Shown: piece after piece, positions 1-5,580 of the stretch
Layout of the letters: each line of letters opens with the position of its first letter
Position numbering within the stretch: the stretch's first letter is position 1
Source of the DNA: Gammaproteobacteria bacterium UBA7803
GTDB taxonomy: Bacteria; Pseudomonadota; Gammaproteobacteria; Pseudomonadales; Azotimanducaceae
DNA: 5,580 nucleotides
Assembly (NCBI GenBank): GCA_002480525.1
Contig: DLCH01000054.1
Coordinates: 1-5,580, forward strand
Direction: 5' to 3'
Program-made: the position numbers and the translations under genes
The notes under the pieces: generated by a model
What the model saw: only the letters and a program-made list of their open reading frames with translations
What the model was told of the DNA's origin: nothing
Database searches by the model: none

Positions 1-277
1 GTCAGTTTTCAGTCGGCGTTGACACATCGAGCCAGGCAAGCCCTGGCAGAACGGCACGGACGAGAGCTTCAACGGCAAGCTGCGCGACGAATGCCTGTCG
101 ATGGAGTGGTTCCGATCCCGCACGGAGGCCCGGGTCATCATCGAAGCATGGCGCCGCCACTACAACGCCGTCCGGCCGCATTCCAGCCTTGGCTACCGGA
201 CACCGAACGAGTACAAGGCTACCCTGAGCAACAACCACCAACCCGAGGCCGGATTCCAGGAATCAGTGGGCCGATAA
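1..277 (+). pseudogene. IS3-family OrfB transposase, C-terminal fragment with broken frame
   Basis: The frame from 23 to the TAA at 275-277 encodes 84 residues typical of the end of an IS3-family DDE transposase (rve integrase core). It opens with HIEPGKPWQNG and continues with DESFNGKLRDECL, EAWRRHYNAVRPHSSLGY and TPNEY. The Glu encoded at 62-64 should be the catalytic Glu of the DDE triad, and the Arg seven residues later (83-85) is the conserved basic residue. The stop codon lies inside the terminal inverted repeat. In the same frame a TGA occurs at 20-22, immediately before the conserved block, where the family normally continues upstream without a break. The upstream bases therefore appear to be out of frame, through a small deletion or a junction. 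Only 22 bases are visible there, so inactivation is likely but not proven. Confidence 0.8.
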
Positions 278-291
278 AGGCAGGCAGGTCA
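269..291 (+). repeat. Right terminal inverted repeat of the left IS copy
   Basis: Read outwards from 291 on the minus strand, the end begins TGACCTGCCTGCC and then continues to TCGGCC. The first 13 bases are identical to the left end of the other copy at 5304-5316. After a divergent stretch with one gap, both ends again share TCGGCC. The TGA terminus fits the IS3-family rule (TGA...TCA). This repeat fixes the IS/host junction at 291/292. Confidence 0.85.
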
Positions 292-528
292 CCCTACCAG
301 GACCCGACCCGCTACCGGAACACCAACAGCCTGATCATGCCGCGCTGGATGAAGCCCATCGAGTGGTTCTGGCTCGGCCAGAACCTGCATTCGATCCATC
401 ACCTATTCCCGCGCGTGCCCTTCTACCGCTATCACGCGCTGCACCGTGAAATCGAGCCGATCATGCGCGCTCACGGCACGCCGATGGTCGGCATCTTCAG
501 TCGCGAGCCGGTGCCGCAGGCCAACTGA
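292..528 (+). pseudogene. Membrane fatty-acid desaturase / carotene hydroxylase-like protein, C-terminal fragment
   Basis: Immediately after the IS end, an open frame gives 78 residues that resemble the C-terminus of the membrane-bound di-iron desaturase and beta-carotene hydroxylase superfamily. The clearest mark is GQNLHSIHHLFPRVPFYRY. It contains the HxxHH box (residues 33, 36 and 37 of the fragment), which in this superfamily supplies iron ligands. The stretch before it (RYRNTNS) and the amphipathic tail are also typical. The N-terminus, the membrane spans and the first two histidine boxes are missing, because the reading frame runs straight into the IS at 291. There is no plausible start with a ribosome-binding site inside the fragment. 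An intrinsic terminator follows the TGA, consistent with a genuine gene end. The substrate (acyl lipid or carotenoid) cannot be told from this part. Confidence 0.78.
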
Positions 529-534
529 TCCACG

Positions 535-566
535 CGCGCCGCCAATACTGCTGGCGGCGCGTTTTT
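535..566 (+). terminator. Intrinsic terminator after the desaturase remnant
   Basis: A perfect 10-bp GC-rich stem pairs CGCGCCGCCA (535-544) with TGGCGGCGCG (552-561) around a 7-base loop and is followed directly by five T (562-566). It begins seven bases after the TGA of the desaturase remnant. It is directional: on the minus strand there is no U tract after the stem, so it should not efficiently stop transcription arriving from the efflux operon. Confidence 0.9.
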
Positions 567-790
567 GCCCGACTGGCCCGACGGCTGAATGGCCCGCCCG
601 CGGAGCACCCGCGACACCACTGACTCCCCGTAGAATTGCGGCCGTTTTCCCCGCCGCCCCCAGTTATGATCAGCCTGACTCTCGGACATACGATGTACTG
701 GCTCGGCCAAGCCGCCGTGGCCAGCATGGCGGCGGCGCCCGCTCGGGGGGGGCCGGCCGAGGCGTCGCCCCCGCGGGCTGCGGGGTCGGC
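567..790. other. Intergenic stretch between convergent genes; no convincing gene
   Basis: This 224-base, GC-rich spacer separates the desaturase terminator from the stop codon of the RND permease. It contains a run of eight G (745-752) and the palindrome GGCCGGCC (751-758). A 42-codon open frame can be read on the plus strand (666-794), but it lacks a clear ribosome-binding site and resembles no family I recognise. I found no intrinsic terminator for the minus-strand operon here: short inverted repeats occur around 737-778, but no T-rich tract follows on that strand. Confidence 0.5.
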
Positions 791-3700
791 CTAGGACTGA
801 CTGCGCGGCTGGTAGCGAATACGGAAGAACAGGCTGTAGAGCACGGGCGTGACGCCGAGCGTGAGAATGGTCCCCACCGCCAGACCGAAGGCGATTACGC
901 TGGACATGCCGTAGAACAACGCATCCCGGCCAATGATCAGCGGCATCAGGCCGATCACCGTCGTGCCCATGGTCATGAGAATCGGGCGCAACCGCCGCAT
1001 GCTGGCCGACACGATGGCGTCGAAGTCGCTCTTGTCGGCATCGGCGCGCTCGATATCGAAGCGGTTAATCAGCACGATGGCGTTGTTCATGATGATGCCG
1101 GCCAGCGCGTAGATGCCCAGAATTTCCATGAACCCGAAGGTGGACCGCATGACAAACAGGCCGATCACGACGCCGATGACGATCAGCGGCGCGGTGAGCA
1201 TGATGATGACCGGCCGCCGGTAGGAATTGAACAATGTGACCAGCAGAATCAGGATCATGCCCAGGCAAAGCGGCGCATTCGCCTGCAGCGCCGCCTGCGC
1301 CTCCTTGGACTCGGCCACCACGCCGTCGTATTCGATGAAGTGATTGGGCGGCAGGTCCGCGCGTAGTCGGGCCAGACCGTCGGCCAGCCGCGGGACCATG
1401 TCCTCGGCGTTCATGACGCTGTTGCGCGCCTCGACCGTGATGGTGCGGATCATGTCTTCACGCTCTATCCGGGCGAACTCGTTCTTCAGCTCGAAGTCGG
1501 CCAGCTGGAACAGCGGCACGCCGGCGGTGCCGGCCGGCGCGTTGGCCGGGTAGATGGCCAGGCTGCGCACACGGTCCATGTCCCGGCGCTCGGCGTCGAC
1601 CCCTCGCACCACGATCGGCACCAGATCGTCACCGTCGCGAAAATCGGTAATCGCCTCGCCCGAGAAGTAGCGCGACAGTCCGCGCGCGACGTCCGCAGAG
1701 GTAATACCCGCCCGCCACGCGCGCGTCTGGTCGACCTGGACCACCAGCTTGCTGACGCGATTCTCCCAGTCCTGCTGTACGTTGATCGCCCCCGGCACCG
1801 ACTCGAGCAGCCGCTCCATGCGGCCCGCGATGGCGTAGATATGGTCGGCGTCGGGTCCCCGGACCTGCACCTCCAGCTTGGCCGAGTCGCTGGGCCCGAG
1901 GAACATGCGGGCCACCTCCGCCGACAGCCCGGGGAACTCCCTGGCAAACAGCTCGCGCAGGCCCGTCACCATGGGCGCCATGTGGTCGAACCGATCCACA
2001 TTGATCATCACGAAGGCCTTGTTCGAGGCGCGATCAATGGGGGTGAGCGAGAGCACGAAGCGCGGTCCGCCGAAACCGATGTAGGCCGCGTAGTCGTCGA
2101 TATGGGGAAAGCGCTCGCGATCGTCAAGAAAGCCGAACAGGCGATTGACCGCCGCGTCCGTCGTGCGCGTGGTGACGCCGGCCGGCAGGTCGATATAGAC
2201 CAGGATCTGGCTGCGGTCGGACGCCGGGAAGAATTTCTTGGGGACCACCCCCATACCCGCCACCGCCGCCACGAGCAGCCCGCCCATGACCAGCAGGAAC
2301 AGCGCGCGCTGTTTCAGTATGCCGCGCAGCAGCCGGCCGTAGCCGCGCTCAAGGCGCTCCAGAATCGGGCTGTGGCCGTCGCTGCCGGCCCGGTCAGGAT
2401 CGATCCGGATGAAGCGGTGGCACAGCGTCGGCGTGAGCATCAACGCCAGCACCCAGGACACCGACAGCGTGATCAGGATAACCAGCGACACCGACCGGGT
2501 GTATTCACCGGACACGTGATCGGCCAGCATGAGCGGCAGAAACACAAGAATGGTGGTGAGCGACGAGGCCAGCAGCGGAAAGGCCAGCTCGCCGCCGGTC
2601 TGGCGCAGCGCCTCGTCCCGGCTGATGCCCTCCTCCAGCCGGCGCTTGAAATCCTCGGCCACCACGATGCCGTTGTCCACCAGAATGCCCAGCGCAATCA
2701 CCAGCGTGGCCAGGCTCATCCGCTCGAGCTGCATGTCGGCAAAGCCCATCACACCCAATGACGCCAACATGACCGCCGGCACGATGGAGCCGACAATCAG
2801 CCCCGTGCGCAGCCCCAGAAAGAGAATGACGACGATCAGCACGATGACCACCGTCTGCAGCACGCTGGCGCTAACGCCAAATACCGCCTTGCCGACTTGC
2901 TCGGCCTGGTGCGTGATCAGATCGAGCTGGTAGCCGGCCGGCAGCGTGTCGGCGATCGACTCCAGCCGGGCCTTGGCGCGCGCGCCATAGCTGAGCACGC
3001 TGTTGTGGCCCACCATGGCCACCGCAAAGACGATGGCCGGGCGGCCGTTGTAATAGGCCTTGGTGATCGGCGGGTCCTGATAGCCGTGCTTCACGGTGGC
3101 CAGGTCGCGCAGCGGCACGGCGCCGTTGCCACCGGGCAGACGTATCAACGTGTCGCCGATGGCATCCAGATCGTCGTAGTTCCCGCTGGGCTCGAGAATG
3201 AAGGCGCGCTCTCCGGTATCCACTTCGCCGCCCGGCCGGATGATGTTCTGTTCCGCGAGCATGGCGCCCAGTACCTGCGGGTCCAGACCGAGTTCGGCCA
3301 ACCGCGCGTTCTTCGCCTCAACGTAGATGCGCTCGGGCTGGACCCCGAGCAGATCAACCCGCTTGGTGCCGGGTACGCCGTACATCAGGTCGCGCACGTG
3401 CTGCGCCATGTCGTACATGTCGGCCATGTCGAAGTCGTCCGCCGTCAGCGCCGCCGTCACCACCGCCACATCGCCGAAATCGTCGAATACGCGCGGCGGA
3501 CCGGTGCCGTCCGGAAGCTGTGCACGCGCCGCCTCGACCTCGGCCCGGACCTCGTCCCACACCTGATCCAGCTCGAAAATGCTGTCGCGCAGCTCCACAT
3601 GGATGATCGACAGGCCCGCCTGGGTAACCGAGCGGATTTCCTCGACCTCGGGAATCTGCCGCACGGCCTCTTCCAGCGTCTTGGTGACCAGCAGCTCCAT

Positions 3701-3877
3701 GCGCTCGGCCGACAGGCCCGGGTATTCCGTGGTGACCAGAGCCTCGCGGATGGTGATTTCGGGGTCTTCGCGGGCTGGCAGGGTGAAGTAGTTCACCGCG
3801 CCGATGCCCATCAGCAAAACCGTGACCAGATACACCACGGCCCGCCGCCGGTAGGCCATTTCGCTCAGCGTCATCAC
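791..3877 (-). CDS. RND-family efflux permease (AcrB/HAE1-like inner-membrane pump)
   Basis: This encodes a 1028-residue inner-membrane RND transporter, the normal length for an AcrB-type proton-driven pump. One membrane helix (about 12-31) precedes a large periplasmic domain (about 32-337). Helices 2-6 lie at about 338-485 and helix 7 at about 523-545. A second periplasmic domain follows (about 546-868), then helices 8-12 (about 869-1018). TM4 reads LGILVDNGIVVAED (Asp401, Asn402) and TM10 reads AGIIMNNAIVLI (Asn931), where AcrB has Asp-Asp and Lys. RRLRPILMT (961-969) keeps the Arg and Thr of AcrB's relay. It should work with the fusion protein encoded six bases upstream and a TolC-like channel encoded elsewhere. 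Start: GTG at 3877 is 9 bases after AGGAG; ATG at 3874 is a close alternative. The substrate is unknown; drugs, detergents or lipophilic compounds are typical of the family. Confidence 0.95.
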   Translation of the reverse strand: MMTLSEMAYRRRAVVYLVTVLLMGIGAVNYFTLPAREDPEITIREALVTTEYPGLSAERMELLVTKTLEEAVRQIPEVEEIRSVTQAGLSIIHVELRDSIFELDQVWDEVRAEVEAARAQLPDGTGPPRVFDDFGDVAVVTAALTADDFDMADMYDMAQHVRDLMYGVPGTKRVDLLGVQPERIYVEAKNARLAELGLDPQVLGAMLAEQNIIRPGGEVDTGERAFILEPSGNYDDLDAIGDTLIRLPGGNGAVPLRDLATVKHGYQDPPITKAYYNGRPAIVFAVAMVGHNSVLSYGARAKARLESIADTLPAGYQLDLITHQAEQVGKAVFGVSASVLQTVVIVLIVVILFLGLRTGLIVGSIVPAVMLASLGVMGFADMQLERMSLATLVIALGILVDNGIVVAEDFKRRLEEGISRDEALRQTGGELAFPLLASSLTTILVFLPLMLADHVSGEYTRSVSLVILITLSVSWVLALMLTPTLCHRFIRIDPDRAGSDGHSPILERLERGYGRLLRGILKQRALFLLVMGGLLVAAVAGMGVVPKKFFPASDRSQILVYIDLPAGVTTRTTDAAVNRLFGFLDDRERFPHIDDYAAYIGFGGPRFVLSLTPIDRASNKAFVMINVDRFDHMAPMVTGLRELFAREFPGLSAEVARMFLGPSDSAKLEVQVRGPDADHIYAIAGRMERLLESVPGAINVQQDWENRVSKLVVQVDQTRAWRAGITSADVARGLSRYFSGEAITDFRDGDDLVPIVVRGVDAERRDMDRVRSLAIYPANAPAGTAGVPLFQLADFELKNEFARIEREDMIRTITVEARNSVMNAEDMVPRLADGLARLRADLPPNHFIEYDGVVAESKEAQAALQANAPLCLGMILILLVTLFNSYRRPVIIMLTAPLIVIGVVIGLFVMRSTFGFMEILGIYALAGIIMNNAIVLINRFDIERADADKSDFDAIVSASMRRLRPILMTMGTTVIGLMPLIIGRDALFYGMSSVIAFGLAVGTILTLGVTPVLYSLFFRIRYQPRSQS

Positions 3878-3883
3878 CCGCGA

Positions 3884-4999
3884 CTACTCCTGAAACCGGG
3901 TCGTGCCGGTACCCAGACGCTGAACGCGCTGGCCGTCATGCAGGAAAGCCAGACCCTTGCTCACGATGATCTCTCCGGGGGCGAGGCCGTCGAGCACCCG
4001 GGCTCGACCGTTTTCGATGCTGCCGATGTCCACGGCGCGGGCCTCCAGCCGGCTGCTCTCGGGGTCGATCACGAACACGCGCCGCTGTTCGCCCTCGGCC
4101 GCGAGAAAGGCGGTGACGGGGATAAACGTCATCTGACCTTCGGATACCGGACGGTTCTGCAGCCGAAAGCCGACCTCGGCCGTCATGCCGGGTCGCAGGC
4201 TGGCCGGCGGCGACGACAGCACCAGGTTGACGGGAAAGGCGTTGCGCTCGACCGCGCCCGCGCCTATTTCGCTCACGCGGGCGGTAAGCGACAGGCCGGG
4301 CCGCGAGGGGAACGCCAGCGTCGCGTTGTCCCCGACCGATAGACGGGTCACGACGGTTTCGGGCGCGGAGACTATGACTTCGATGCGGTCGGACCGGCCT
4401 TCGATCTCGAAGACCGTCTGCCCCGCCTGGATCTGCTGGGACGGCTCGATCATGCGCTGCAGCACCGACCCGTCGTAGGGGGCAGCGAGCGTCACGTCGG
4501 CGAGATCCTCTTCAGCCAGATCCACCAGCGCTTTCAGACGCGCTACCTGGGCGGCCGCGGAGTCCCGCGTGGCCTGCGCACTGTCCACCGCGGCCTGCGA
4601 GGCGACCTTGCGCGCCAGCAGTTCGCGTTTGCGGGCCAGATTCTTGTCCGCCTCGGTCAGCCGGGCCCGCGCGTCGGCCAGGTTGGCGCGGCGCTCTTCG
4701 AGCGTCAGCCGGAAGTTTCGGTCATCCAGCGCGGCCAGCACATCGCCCGCAGCAAACGACTCGCCGATTTCCGCGTTGACCGCGACCACGCGGCCGGGCA
4801 CCTCGAAGCTCAGGGGCGCCTGCCGGGCCGCCCGCAAGATGCCCGGCAGCCGGCGCAATTCGCCGCCTTCGTCCGCCTGCACGGTGGTCCAGGCCACCGG
4901 CCGGGGCGGCGTGGGGGCCGGCTCTTCCGAGCCGCAGGACGCCAGCACGACAGACAGGCCCAGCATGACCAGGGCCGTACTTGCCCGACGATCAGGCAT
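3884..4999 (-). CDS. RND efflux membrane-fusion protein (periplasmic adaptor lipoprotein)
   Basis: This 371-residue protein fits the MexA/AcrA/HlyD-type periplasmic adaptor family, which links an RND permease to an outer-membrane channel. A lipoprotein signal peptide opens it: MPDRR, a hydrophobic stretch, then the lipobox LASC with Cys22 as the lipidated residue. A beta-strand and half-lipoyl region follows (about 60-90, with FEVPGRV and GDVLAALDD), then an Ala/Arg/Glu-rich helical hairpin (about 92-165). The second half-lipoyl part (LAAPYDGSVLQR, about 171-182), a beta-barrel (about 205-280) and a membrane-proximal domain complete it. Start: ATG at 4999 has GGGAG 7 bases upstream and is the only start giving a proper signal peptide. 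The open frame continues to 5113, but there it overlaps the regulator gene. The start overlaps the regulator's stop by 8 bases and the stop lies 6 bases before the permease start, so the three genes form an operon. Confidence 0.93.
   Translation of the reverse strand: MPDRRASTALVMLGLSVVLASCGSEEPAPTPPRPVAWTTVQADEGGELRRLPGILRAARQAPLSFEVPGRVVAVNAEIGESFAAGDVLAALDDRNFRLTLEERRANLADARARLTEADKNLARKRELLARKVASQAAVDSAQATRDSAAAQVARLKALVDLAEEDLADVTLAAPYDGSVLQRMIEPSQQIQAGQTVFEIEGRSDRIEVIVSAPETVVTRLSVGDNATLAFPSRPGLSLTARVSEIGAGAVERNAFPVNLVLSSPPASLRPGMTAEVGFRLQNRPVSEGQMTFIPVTAFLAAEGEQRRVFVIDPESSRLEARAVDIGSIENGRARVLDGLAPGEIIVSKGLAFLHDGQRVQRLGTGTTRFQE
3887..3891 (-). promoter_or_regulatory. Ribosome-binding site of the RND permease
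   Basis: AGGAG on the minus strand lies within the last two sense codons (CAG GAG) of the fusion-protein gene. It is 9 bases before GTG (3875-3877) and 12 before ATG (3872-3874), which favours the GTG slightly. Its position inside the upstream gene suggests translational coupling. Confidence 0.65.
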
Positions 5000-5303
5000 G
5001 GTCAATCTCCCGTTGTAGCGCGGCCACATTGATAGCCGCCACGAACTCAGCAATCTGGCGCGGGTCCAGCGTGTCCCGGTCCAGCCGACGCAGCAGCACT
5101 TCGCGGCCGACACGGAAACCCAGCACCTGGCCGATCAGGCACTGGCAGCGAAACGCCATGGCCGGATCCTCGTCGGGGCAGCCCAGCAGCCGGGCATGCA
5201 GTCTGGTCATCACGGAGTGTAGTTCGCGCATGAAACCCTCGTAAAGCACGTCAAAAGAGGCGCTGGGACGCAGTTGCGAGTATAGGCAAAACAAACACCC
5301 TAT
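4992..5303 (-). pseudogene. TetR-family regulator (CerR-type C-terminal domain), 5' end removed by IS
   Basis: A 103-residue frame runs from the IS junction to TGA at 4992-4994. From about residue 13 it matches, as I know the family, the ligand-binding C-terminal domain of CerR-type (DUF1956) TetR regulators. The marks are SFDVLYEGFMRELHSVMTRLHARLLGCP, DEDPAM, IGQVLGFRVGREVLLRRL and a final helix IAEFVAAINVAAL. The whole N-terminal helix-turn-helix domain is missing, because an IS3-family element begins at 5304 and continues away from the gene. The remnant cannot bind DNA as a normal TetR protein. Its stop overlaps the start of the fusion-protein gene, so the intact gene was probably the first gene of the operon and regulated the pump. 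The first 8 or so residues (IGCLFCLY, AT-rich codons) look unlike the family and may be scar sequence. An open frame continues into the IS to about 5498, but it is not regulator sequence. Confidence 0.82.
5007..5011 (-). promoter_or_regulatory. Ribosome-binding site of the membrane-fusion protein
   Basis: GGGAG on the minus strand sits 7 bases before ATG at 4999, inside the coding end of the tetR remnant. It decides the start in favour of 4999 over the upstream in-frame start at 5113, which would give no signal peptide at the N-terminus. Confidence 0.75.
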
Positions 5304-5327
5304 TGACCTGCCTGCCGATTCTCGGCC
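5304..5327 (+). repeat. Left terminal inverted repeat of the right IS copy
   Basis: The end starts TGACCTGCCTGCC and continues to CTCGGCC. The first 13 bases are the exact reverse complement of 279-291, and TCGGCC is shared after a short divergent stretch with one gap. It marks the IS/host junction at 5303/5304. The host bases just outside are CTAT, whereas those outside the other copy are CCCT. Confidence 0.85.
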
Positions 5328-5348
5328 CATCTGAAACTTGAGAAGATG

Positions 5349-5371
5349 GCCTCTGCACACGGAGCAGAGGC
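5349..5371 (+). promoter_or_regulatory. Hairpin covering the orfA ribosome-binding site
   Basis: GCCTCTGC (5349-5356) pairs perfectly with GCAGAGGC (5364-5371) around a 7-base loop. The 3' arm contains AGAGG (5366-5370), and GGAG (5361-5364) lies mostly in the loop; both are candidate ribosome-binding sites just before ATG 5374. The fold is seen in the sequence. A role in damping transposase translation is inferred from the known behaviour of other insertion sequences such as IS10 and IS50. Confidence 0.55.
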
Positions 5372-5373
5372 AG

Positions 5374-5580
5374 ATGAGGAAGAGTCGATTCAGTGAGGAG
5401 CAGATGGTGCGCATCCTGCGGGAGACGGATGCCCGGCCGGTCAGCGAGGTCACCAAGCAGCACGGAGTCAGCGAGCAGACGCTGTATTCCTGGCGCAAGC
5501 GCTTCGGCGGACTGGAGACTGCAGATGTGAAACGGCTTCGGGCCGTGGAGGCGGAGAACGCGCGCCTGAAGCGCTTACTG
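5374..5580 (+). CDS. IS3-family OrfA (HTH transposase subunit), 5' part
   Basis: The first 69 codons of the OrfA protein of an IS3-family element are present; the gene continues beyond the window. OrfA binds the IS ends and is joined to OrfB by programmed frameshifting to form the active transposase in this family. The N-terminus MRKSRFSEEQMVRILRE, followed by a helix-turn-helix (about residues 20-45, with EVTKQHGVSEQTLYSWRKRFGG), is typical. So is the start of the leucine-zipper segment (VKRLRAVEAENARLKRLL). ATG at 5374 is chosen because this motif begins there; AGAGG lies 3 bases upstream and GGAG 9 bases upstream, both within or next to a hairpin. No defect is seen in the visible part. Confidence 0.92.
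   Translation, partial: MRKSRFSEEQMVRILRETDARPVSEVTKQHGVSEQTLYSWRKRFGGLETADVKRLRAVEAENARLKRLL

Larger units (their letters stand above)
1..291 (+). mobile_element. IS3-family insertion sequence, right end (partial)
   Basis: This is the right-hand end of an IS3-family element whose remainder lies left of the window. It holds the C-terminal part of the OrfB transposase and a terminal inverted repeat that ends in TCA at 291, as is usual for this family. The last 13 bases of the element are the exact reverse complement of the first 13 bases of the element that starts at 5304, so both ends belong to the same or a very similar IS. The transposase sequence and the orfA at the other end look most like the IS407-type branch, but that subgroup is a judgement from memory. 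The host sequence resumes at 292 inside a desaturase gene. Confidence 0.88.
5304..5580 (+). mobile_element. IS3-family insertion sequence, left end (partial)
   Basis: This is the left-hand end of an IS3-family element that runs past the window. It contains the terminal inverted repeat, an untranslated leader with a hairpin, and the start of orfA on the plus strand. It has the same orientation as the copy that ends at 291 and shares its terminal sequence. The transposase is transcribed away from the efflux operon. The orfB part, including any frameshift site, is outside the window. Confidence 0.88.

Noticed and set aside
19..291. Upstream part of a plus-strand frame that reads through into the desaturase remnant
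   Set aside because: It is out of frame with the transposase, which is the real coding signal here. The apparent fusion is accidental.
737..778. Imperfect inverted repeats in the spacer as a possible terminator for the minus-strand operon
   Set aside because: Stem arms are short (5 bp each) with a 12-base bulge, and no T-rich tract follows on the minus strand.
666..794. Plus-strand 42-codon frame starting MISLTLGHTMYW in the spacer
   Set aside because: No clear ribosome-binding site or promoter, and an Ala/Pro/Gly-rich tail through a run of eight G. Not recognised; kept only as a note in the intergenic entry.
446..1366. Plus-strand open frame of 306 codons over the desaturase end and the permease 3' end
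   Set aside because: It runs antisense to a clear RND permease, starts inside the desaturase remnant in another frame, and has a low-complexity composition rich in Arg, His, Asp and Gln, typical of a GC-rich shadow frame.
1841..2761. Plus-strand open frame of 306 codons
   Set aside because: Antisense to the middle of the permease; no domain, no convincing ribosome-binding site, shadow composition.
2897..4342. Plus-strand open frame of 481 codons
   Set aside because: Lies wholly antisense to the permease and the fusion-protein gene. It has no recognisable domain and a His/Arg/Gln/Gly-rich composition, as expected from the complement of GC-rich codons.
5000..5113. Upstream in-frame extension of the fusion-protein gene to ATG 5113
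   Set aside because: The added residues carry no signal and overlap the regulator gene in another frame. ATG 4999 has a good ribosome-binding site and gives a proper lipoprotein signal peptide.
291..5303. Shared ACCCTA near both IS junctions (291-296 and 5297-5302) as a target duplication
   Set aside because: The bases lie at different distances from the two IS ends; the flanking tetranucleotides are CCCT and CTAT, so they do not form a matching target duplication. The similarity is probably chance or target preference.
5304..5498. Extension of the tetR remnant frame into the IS, giving an apparent 168-residue protein
   Set aside because: The added residues are antisense to IS sequence (terminal repeat, leader and orfA) and show no helix-turn-helix of the TetR type.

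Overview
The window is high-GC DNA with proteobacterial gene families: an IS3-family insertion sequence, a membrane desaturase with a C-terminal HxxHH box, and an RND efflux operon led by a CerR-type TetR regulator. A gammaproteobacterium seems most likely, but this rests on family resemblance only and no species can be named.

Layout, left to right. Positions 1-291 are the right-hand end of an IS3-family element: the C-terminal part of its OrfB transposase and the terminal inverted repeat, ending at 291. Directly after it, 292-528 is the headless 3' end of a fatty-acid-desaturase or carotene-hydroxylase-like gene, followed by a strong intrinsic terminator (535-566). Positions 567-790 are an intergenic stretch with no convincing gene. 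From 5303 down to 791 the minus strand carries a compact efflux operon: the C-terminal part of a TetR-family regulator (4992-5303), a lipoprotein membrane-fusion protein (3884-4999) and an RND permease of 1028 residues (791-3877). No outer-membrane channel gene is present. Positions 5304-5580 are the left-hand end of an IS3-family element whose terminal repeat matches the one at 269-291; its orfA starts at 5374 and runs off the window.

The two IS ends lie in the same orientation with matching termini. They bracket the pump segment and cut the gene on each side: the desaturase loses its 5' part, and the regulator loses its N-terminal DNA-binding domain. The fusion protein and permease are intact and tightly coupled. 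However, the fusion-protein start lies inside the end of the regulator gene, so the operon's native promoter was probably upstream of the regulator and is now separated by the IS. The main biological question is how the pump is now expressed, and whether the bracketed segment moves as a composite transposon. The permease also has Asn at two transmembrane positions that carry Asp and Lys in AcrB's proton relay.
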